From assembly GCA_030150665.1 (NCBI GenBank), contig JASLFJ010000095.1, positions 1 through 10,554 of the forward strand: DNA of 10,554 bases, written 5' to 3'. Every line of letters begins with the position of its first letter. Position 1 is the stretch's first letter. Positions 6,184 to 10,554 of this stretch are shown in pieces. Both the position numbers and the translations under genes were made by a program. The notes beneath the pieces were generated by a model. It worked only from the letters and a program-made list of their open reading frames with translations, ran no database searches and was not told the DNA's origin. This DNA comes from Enterococcaceae bacterium. GTDB taxonomy: Bacteria; Bacillota; Bacilli; Lactobacillales; Catellicoccaceae.

Positions 6184-8460
6184 TCAAGATAAGTAGTGCT
6201 GTCCTAACCATTTTTTAATTGTTAAGATAGATGCCTGTTGCCAAAATTGAATCCCTTTTTGATTATGAAATAATTCATCATAGAGATGCTCCCAAGAAGG
6301 TATTTTAGGATTTATTGAAGCCATTCCTTCTTGAATTGTAATATAATCATGAGCTTCTAGTACTTTTAATATCTCAATCAATAGATCTGGACTTATGTGT
6401 AAGTAATGAGCAATATCTTTAAGTTTGTAACGCACATCAAGAGATTGTCTTTTAAGCAGTTGATAAAGATGATATACAGGCTCTTTAGCTATTGATGCTA
6501 TAAATCCTTGTGTATAAAGCACAAGTTGAGTTCCTGTTAATTGTTCTTTAACAGCATCCCATTGTTGTTTAGATAATGGAGCATCATAAAAAATATAAAC
6601 AGAAGCTGTTGGTAACTGTGTAGATAAAAATACTTCGTGAACGAGTACTTGATGATCTAATCTTTCTGTTGTTTCATTAAAGATTAACCAACATGCATCA
6701 GGATACTGCTTCATTAATTGCATCATACTCAATTCTCTTGCATCTATCAGTTGCGTTCCTTTAATTTTATAATCTAATAAGTGAAATTGTGCGCTTTTTA
6801 CCTGATTCCATTCATTTAAATGAAGTGTCCCTAATAACTCTATATTGACTGCATCATCAGGAAATACGGTCATTAAATCGTCTTGTAACTGTGTATTAAA
6901 AAAAGAAACACAAGAAAGACTTCCTGTTTGATCTTTCCAAGAAAATGAAAGATGTTCTTTCTTCTTCCCTATTGTCTTTAAATGAACAATCATTCCTTGA
7001 GTTAAATGAATGATAGGAGCTGGATTTCCTTGACCAAAGGGCTGAAGTATCGCAATATCATCTAAAAATGGTAACCCTAAATCTGTTACATTAGCAGTTA
7101 CATCATAAAATTTCGGTGGTTTTGAAAAATGTAGATCTAGCTGCTTTAAATAATCTTTTAACTCTTTCAGTTTATCTTTTTCAATAGAACAACCAATAGC
7201 TGCATCATGGCCTCCAAATGCATGAAAAAGTGATTGAGCAGGCAATAAGTGTTGGTATAAGTCAAATCCTTCAGGGGCTCTTCCAGAACCTTTAAATAGG
7301 ATTTGTGAATGGGTTTGATAAGCACCTTGAGTAAAGACTAACGTAGGTTTTCCTGTATGCTTGACTAACTTACTTGCAATAATACCTAAAACACCTTCTG
7401 GTGCAGTAGTTGTCACACATAATATAGGATAAGCATCTTGTTGTTTTATTGTTTTTAAAATGTGATGAAATGCCCGATCTACTTCCTCTTTTCGCTGCTG
7501 ATTTATCTGGATCATTGTTTGACTTATGTGTTTTGCTTTTATATCATCAAAAGTCAGCAACAATTCAACAACAGGTAACGCACAGGATAACCGTCCTGGG
7601 GCATTACAACAAGGAATAACTTGAAAAGCAAGTTGTTCTGTATCTAATGTTTGATGATTGAGTGCTAATTCATTCAAGAGTATTGCTAATCCTAAACGAG
7701 GTTGTGCTTTTATAGAGGCAAGCCCATAAGTGACTAAGACTCTATTTTCATCAAGTAACGGAACTTGATCAGCAAGGGTCCCTAATGCTACCAGATCTAA
7801 ACTTTCAATAGGAAGTTCTTCTAATAGTGCTGTTGCAAGTTTAAACGCAACCCCTACTCCGCATAATTCTGGATAAGGATAATCTCCTTTAGGATGATTC
7901 GGATGAATGATTGCATAAACATCGGGTAAGTGTTCAGGAAGTTGATGATGATCTGTAATAATAATATCAATATTTACCGTTTGAGCAACTTCCTGAATAA
8001 TATCACGCGCACTGATACCATTATCTACCGTAATCAGTAAAGAAATATGTTCTTTTTGAATCCAATCAATCCACAACTGAGTATGCGGACCATAACCATA
8101 TGCTTTACGATCAGGAATAAGATAAACAGTATGCGCACCAATCTGTTCTAATGTCTCTACTAATAAGGCTGTGCTTGTAATACCATCTACATCATAATCC
8201 CCATAAATCCCAATAACTTCTTCATTCATGATAGCCTCTTGAATGCGTTCAACCGCCTGATCCATATCATACATTAAAAAAGGATCATGGAGTTGGGATA
8301 GTTCTGGATTTAAAAATTGATCGATAAGTTTTGGGTCTTTGATATTTCGATGCCAAAAATAAGCAGCAAAATAAGAAGGTAATTGTTGTTTATTGATATA
8401 ATTGACCATATCTTCAGGAAGATTATTTTCATGAATCCATTGTGTTGATGCAGTATTCAT
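6184..8460 (-). CDS. recJ: Single-stranded-DNA-specific exonuclease RecJ
   Basis: 5'-3' exonuclease acting on single-stranded DNA in recombination, mismatch repair and base-excision repair; 758 residues, normal for the long Firmicute form. The DHH phosphoesterase motifs are all present: GDYDVDGITS (87-96), TVDNGIS (144-150), TDHHQLPE (169-176), with NHP (188-190) and GTLADQVPL (227-235). The DHHA1 part shows GSGRAPEGFDLYQHL (391-405) and FGGHDAAIG (415-423). LQPFGQGNPAP (472-482) opens the OB-fold region, and about 190 further residues form the RecJ C-terminal domain of Bacilli. One motif is odd: VIPCCNAPGR (281-290) has Cys-Cys where RecJ proteins usually have Pro-Arg-x-Asn-Ala. GGAG (8468-8471) lies 7 nt from the ATG. 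It follows cshB by 49 nt and is probably co-transcribed with it. Confidence 0.97.
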   Translation of the reverse strand: MNTASTQWIHENNLPEDMVNYINKQQLPSYFAAYFWHRNIKDPKLIDQFLNPELSQLHDPFLMYDMDQAVERIQEAIMNEEVIGIYGDYDVDGITSTALLVETLEQIGAHTVYLIPDRKAYGYGPHTQLWIDWIQKEHISLLITVDNGISARDIIQEVAQTVNIDIIITDHHQLPEHLPDVYAIIHPNHPKGDYPYPELCGVGVAFKLATALLEELPIESLDLVALGTLADQVPLLDENRVLVTYGLASIKAQPRLGLAILLNELALNHQTLDTEQLAFQVIPCCNAPGRLSCALPVVELLLTFDDIKAKHISQTMIQINQQRKEEVDRAFHHILKTIKQQDAYPILCVTTTAPEGVLGIIASKLVKHTGKPTLVFTQGAYQTHSQILFKGSGRAPEGFDLYQHLLPAQSLFHAFGGHDAAIGCSIEKDKLKELKDYLKQLDLHFSKPPKFYDVTANVTDLGLPFLDDIAILQPFGQGNPAPIIHLTQGMIVHLKTIGKKKEHLSFSWKDQTGSLSCVSFFNTQLQDDLMTVFPDDAVNIELLGTLHLNEWNQVKSAQFHLLDYKIKGTQLIDARELSMMQLMKQYPDACWLIFNETTERLDHQVLVHEVFLSTQLPTASVYIFYDAPLSKQQWDAVKEQLTGTQLVLYTQGFIASIAKEPVYHLYQLLKRQSLDVRYKLKDIAHYLHISPDLLIEILKVLEAHDYITIQEGMASINPKIPSWEHLYDELFHNQKGIQFWQQASILTIKKWLGQHYLS

Positions 8461-8509
8461 ACATATTCTCCAACTTTCTTATCAGATATCAAAAGAAGAA
8501 AACATATAT

Positions 8510-9868
8510 TTAAGTTAAAAAGTCTGTTTTTCTTTGCTTTCTTTGTTTTCTTTGTTCTTGACGACGTGCTTGTTTTCTTTGCTTTCTTTGTTCTTCTAAA
8601 ATTTCTCGTTTAATTTTCTTTTTGTATCCAGGTTTTTTCTTTGTCTTTTGTTTTTTTATAAATCCTACAGTGGTAGGATTTAACACTTCAGTTTTCTTAT
8701 TTTTTCGTTGCATACGACGATTTCGGTCATAGCTATCTAATACTTCTCCTTGACGAATAATTTTTGGTGAAAAATGTATATGATATTTGGTTTCAAGTTG
8801 TTGAATTAAAGGCTCTTCTTCTGGTTGATATAATGTAATCGAAATTCCAGTATATGCTCCTCTTCCTGTTCTACCAACGCGGTGAATCCAAAAATCAAGA
8901 TCTTGTGGGATTTCTGCATTAATAACATGTGAAACACCATCAATATCAATACCACGTGCAGCTAGATCCGTTGCTACAATAAATTGATAGTGCATCTGAC
9001 GAATTTCTTTCATTACTTTTTTACGTTCTCTAGCATCTAAATCTCCATGAATCATTGCTACTTTTAATCCTTGATGTTTTAAATAGTGATGCAATTCTAT
9101 GACTGTTTTTTTCGTATTTGCAAAAATAAGGACTAAGTACGGCTGTCCTATTGTCAGTAGTTCATAAATTGTTGGATTAATTTGGGATTTTGGTGTTTCA
9201 ATTAACCAATGTTCAATTTGTGCAGGTGTTTCTTGTGTTGATAACTGAATCCATTTAGGACGTTCTAAATATTTATTTAAAAAAGGATGTAATTTTTGAG
9301 GAATCGTTGCTGAAAAAACTAAAAACTGACATTTTTTATCCACTTTAGCAGCAATTTGATCAACAGTAGTTAAAAATCCTAAATCTAATGTCATATCTGC
9401 TTCATCAATAACAAAACAAGAAACTTTATGAATATCTGCTACACTCATATCTACCATATCTAAAATTCTACCAGGCGTACCAATAATAATATGGGGCTGG
9501 CGATGCTCAAATTTTTGCACTAATTTTTGTTTATCCGTTCCACCAACACACAAATAAGTATAAATAGGATCTGGTGCATACTGTGTAATCTGTATTAATG
9601 CATGATAAATTTGTTCTGCAAGTTCTCGACTAGGTGCTGTAATGACATATTGAATATGTTCCTGATCAACATTTAACTGATGAAGTAACGGTAATAAAAA
9701 AGCATAAGTCTTCCCAGATCCTGTTTGAGATTGACCAATAAGGTTATCTCCTGCAAAAACACTCGGCATGACAGCTGATTGAATTTCTGTAGGATAAATA
9801 ATATTTTGTTGTGTTAATCCTTCAATAATATAAGGGTTTAATTGATAATCGCTAAATGTTTTTTTCAT
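8510..9868 (-). CDS. cshB: DEAD-box ATP-dependent RNA helicase, CshB type
   Basis: ATP-dependent RNA unwinding protein of the cold-shock/ribosome-assembly/mRNA-turnover class. The 452-residue protein has all helicase motifs in order: Q motif YPTEIQ (25-30), Walker A SQTGSGKT (47-54), PSREL (79-83), TPGR (131-134), DEAD (155-158), SAT (186-188), FANTKKT (249-255), ATDLAARGID (299-308) and HRVGRTGR (329-336). VGGTDKQK (108-115) and the overall length resemble B. subtilis CshB (YqfR) more than CshA or DeaD, from memory of those sequences. After about residue 380 the chain is very basic, ending in reiterated Gln-Arg-Lys triplets (428-448) that probably bind RNA and are encoded by a 9-bp tandem repeat. 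The ribosome site is AGGATGG just upstream of the ATG. It lies 24 nt after nadE. Confidence 0.93.
   Translation of the reverse strand: MKKTFSDYQLNPYIIEGLTQQNIIYPTEIQSAVMPSVFAGDNLIGQSQTGSGKTYAFLLPLLHQLNVDQEHIQYVITAPSRELAEQIYHALIQITQYAPDPIYTYLCVGGTDKQKLVQKFEHRQPHIIIGTPGRILDMVDMSVADIHKVSCFVIDEADMTLDLGFLTTVDQIAAKVDKKCQFLVFSATIPQKLHPFLNKYLERPKWIQLSTQETPAQIEHWLIETPKSQINPTIYELLTIGQPYLVLIFANTKKTVIELHHYLKHQGLKVAMIHGDLDARERKKVMKEIRQMHYQFIVATDLAARGIDIDGVSHVINAEIPQDLDFWIHRVGRTGRGAYTGISITLYQPEEEPLIQQLETKYHIHFSPKIIRQGEVLDSYDRNRRMQRKNKKTEVLNPTTVGFIKKQKTKKKPGYKKKIKREILEEQRKQRKQARRQEQRKQRKQRKTDFLT
8528..8599. repeat. 9-bp tandem repeat in the 3' end of cshB
   Basis: On the plus strand, units of nine bases alternate TTTTCTTTG and CTTTCTTTG. 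Exact or one-base variants occur at 8528-8536, 8537-8545, 8546-8554, 8573-8581 and 8582-8590; diverged units lie at 8555-8572 and 8591-8599. A 20-bp stretch is repeated exactly at 8528-8547 and 8573-8592, 45 bp apart. On the coding strand each conserved unit reads CAAAGAAAR, giving Gln-Arg-Lys. Units are multiples of three, so slippage would change tail length without shifting the frame. Confidence 0.8.
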
Positions 9869-9892
9869 AAGACCATCCTTTTTATTATATCA

Positions 9893-10554
9893 TCACGGTT
9901 TAGGGGGAATAACCGCTCCTTGACGTTTATGTTCTGAGTTTAAAAATAATGCTTCAATATGGTGTTGAGAGGCTTTTGGAATCTCTTTTCCTTCTAAATA
10001 ATCATCAATCAATGTATAACTAATACCTAATGCTTCTTCATCCGGTAATAACGGTTTATGATCTTCTAAATCAGCAGTCGGTATTTTTTCATATAAACAA
10101 GGATCTGCATTTAGATAGGTTAAAAGCGCTTTGCCTTGTCTTTTTGTTAAATAATAAAGTGGCAAAATATCAGCAGCGCCATCGCCATATTTCGTGAAAA
10201 ATCCAGTAAGGCGTTCTGCTGCATGATCCGTACCAACAACTAAACCTTGATAATGACCTGCTAAGGCATATTGTAGAATCATGCGTTCCCGAGCTTTAAT
10301 ATTTCCTTTATTAAAATCAGTAATATCGATACCTTGCTTACTAAGTAACTGTACTGTTTGATCAACAGTAGGTTGAATATCTAAGTGGATATGCCGGTCT
10401 GGTTGAATAAAGTTAAGCGCTTTTGTAACATCTTCTGCATCATGTTGGATGCCATAAGGAAGGGTTACGGCAATAAATTGATAGGCTTGTTCTGGAAATT
10501 CTTGTTTTAATTCGTTAATTGCTAACTGACACAGTTTTCCAGCAAGCGTTGAAT
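9893..10554 (-). CDS. nadE: NH3-dependent NAD synthetase, 5' end beyond the window
   Basis: Last step of NAD synthesis: ATP-dependent amidation of deamido-NAD. The frame runs open to the right edge, showing 219 residues; about 50 N-terminal residues are missing relative to the 272-residue B. subtilis enzyme. The visible part begins with STLAGKL, the end of the SGGxDSTLAG pyrophosphatase loop. It continues with DFNKGNIKARERM (79-91 of the visible part), GTDHAAERLTGFFTKYGDGAAD (107-128), LTKRQGKALL (135-144) and PTADLEDHKPLLPDE (158-172), then ISYTLIDDYLEGK. No nitrilase-type glutaminase domain is visible, so this is the short ammonia-using form. The C-terminus EHKRQGAVIPPKP departs from the usual Trp-rich ending. 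An internal ATG at 10282 is not the start, because homology continues upstream of it. It is the most upstream visible gene of the nadE-cshB-recJ-apt series. Confidence 0.95.
   Translation of the reverse strand, partial: STLAGKLCQLAINELKQEFPEQAYQFIAVTLPYGIQHDAEDVTKALNFIQPDRHIHLDIQPTVDQTVQLLSKQGIDITDFNKGNIKARERMILQYALAGHYQGLVVGTDHAAERLTGFFTKYGDGAADILPLYYLTKRQGKALLTYLNADPCLYEKIPTADLEDHKPLLPDEEALGISYTLIDDYLEGKEIPKASQHHIEALFLNSEHKRQGAVIPPKP

Noticed and set aside
6111..6206. Open minus-strand frame in the recJ-apt gap ending in a TGA that overlaps the apt ATG
   Set aside because: It is open for about 30 codons and its ATGA overlap looks like translational coupling, but it has no start codon with a ribosome site. 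I cannot match it to a RecJ C-terminus, so neither a small gene nor a recJ frameshift is supported.
9893..10282. nadE as a complete 129-residue gene starting at the ATG at 10282
   Set aside because: The frame continues upstream to the window edge and translates to conserved NadE sequence, including DFNKGNIKARERM, so the ATG is internal.
1..10554. Mobile element, CRISPR array, toxin-antitoxin, phage or defence island
   Set aside because: No transposase, spaced repeat array, integrase or short toxin-like pair is present. Almost all of the window is filled by co-oriented housekeeping genes with intact motifs.

Overview
The window is AT-rich DNA from a low-GC Gram-positive bacterium. The TrpRS resembles the streptococcal/Lactobacillales type (N-terminal T-G-D-R-P-T-G-K-L-H-L-G-H). 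A CshB-type DEAD-box helicase, an NH3-dependent NadE without a glutaminase domain in the visible part, a PolA with a decayed proofreading domain and strong AAGGAG ribosome sites all fit Lactobacillales. I cannot name the genus from sequence alone.

All eight protein genes lie on the minus strand, so transcription runs from the right edge to the left. The first block is nadE (cut by the right edge), cshB, recJ and apt. Its internal gaps are 24, 49 and 69 nt and hold no recognisable terminator, so it is probably one operon. A stem-loop terminator follows apt at about 5525-5563. The second block is polA, mutM and coaE, with gaps of 20 and 18 nt. trpS follows coaE after 65 nt and may be read through or driven by a weak promoter of its own. 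A long AT-rich stem-loop at 128-181 ends trpS and is symmetrical enough to work in both directions. Positions 1-127 contain short repeats and no gene I can support.

The genes are housekeeping. They cover DNA replication and repair (PolA, MutM, RecJ), RNA remodelling (CshB), cofactor synthesis (NadE for NAD, CoaE for coenzyme A), purine salvage (Apt) and tRNA charging (TrpS). MutM, PolA and RecJ together supply an oxidised-base removal and gap-processing set. NAD made by NadE is also the cofactor of bacterial DNA ligase, but any functional reason for the grouping is inference.

Two start sites need correction. mutM must begin at 2762 so that its catalytic proline is residue 2. polA should begin at 5473, because the longer GTG-started frame contains its own ribosome site.

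I found no mobile element, CRISPR array, RNA gene, prophage or defence cassette, and no convincing undescribed system. The points most worth a second look are a 9-bp tandem repeat encoding Gln-Arg-Lys in the CshB tail, a Cys-Cys substitution in an otherwise conserved RecJ motif, an unusual NadE C-terminus, and the nested stem-loops between apt and polA.
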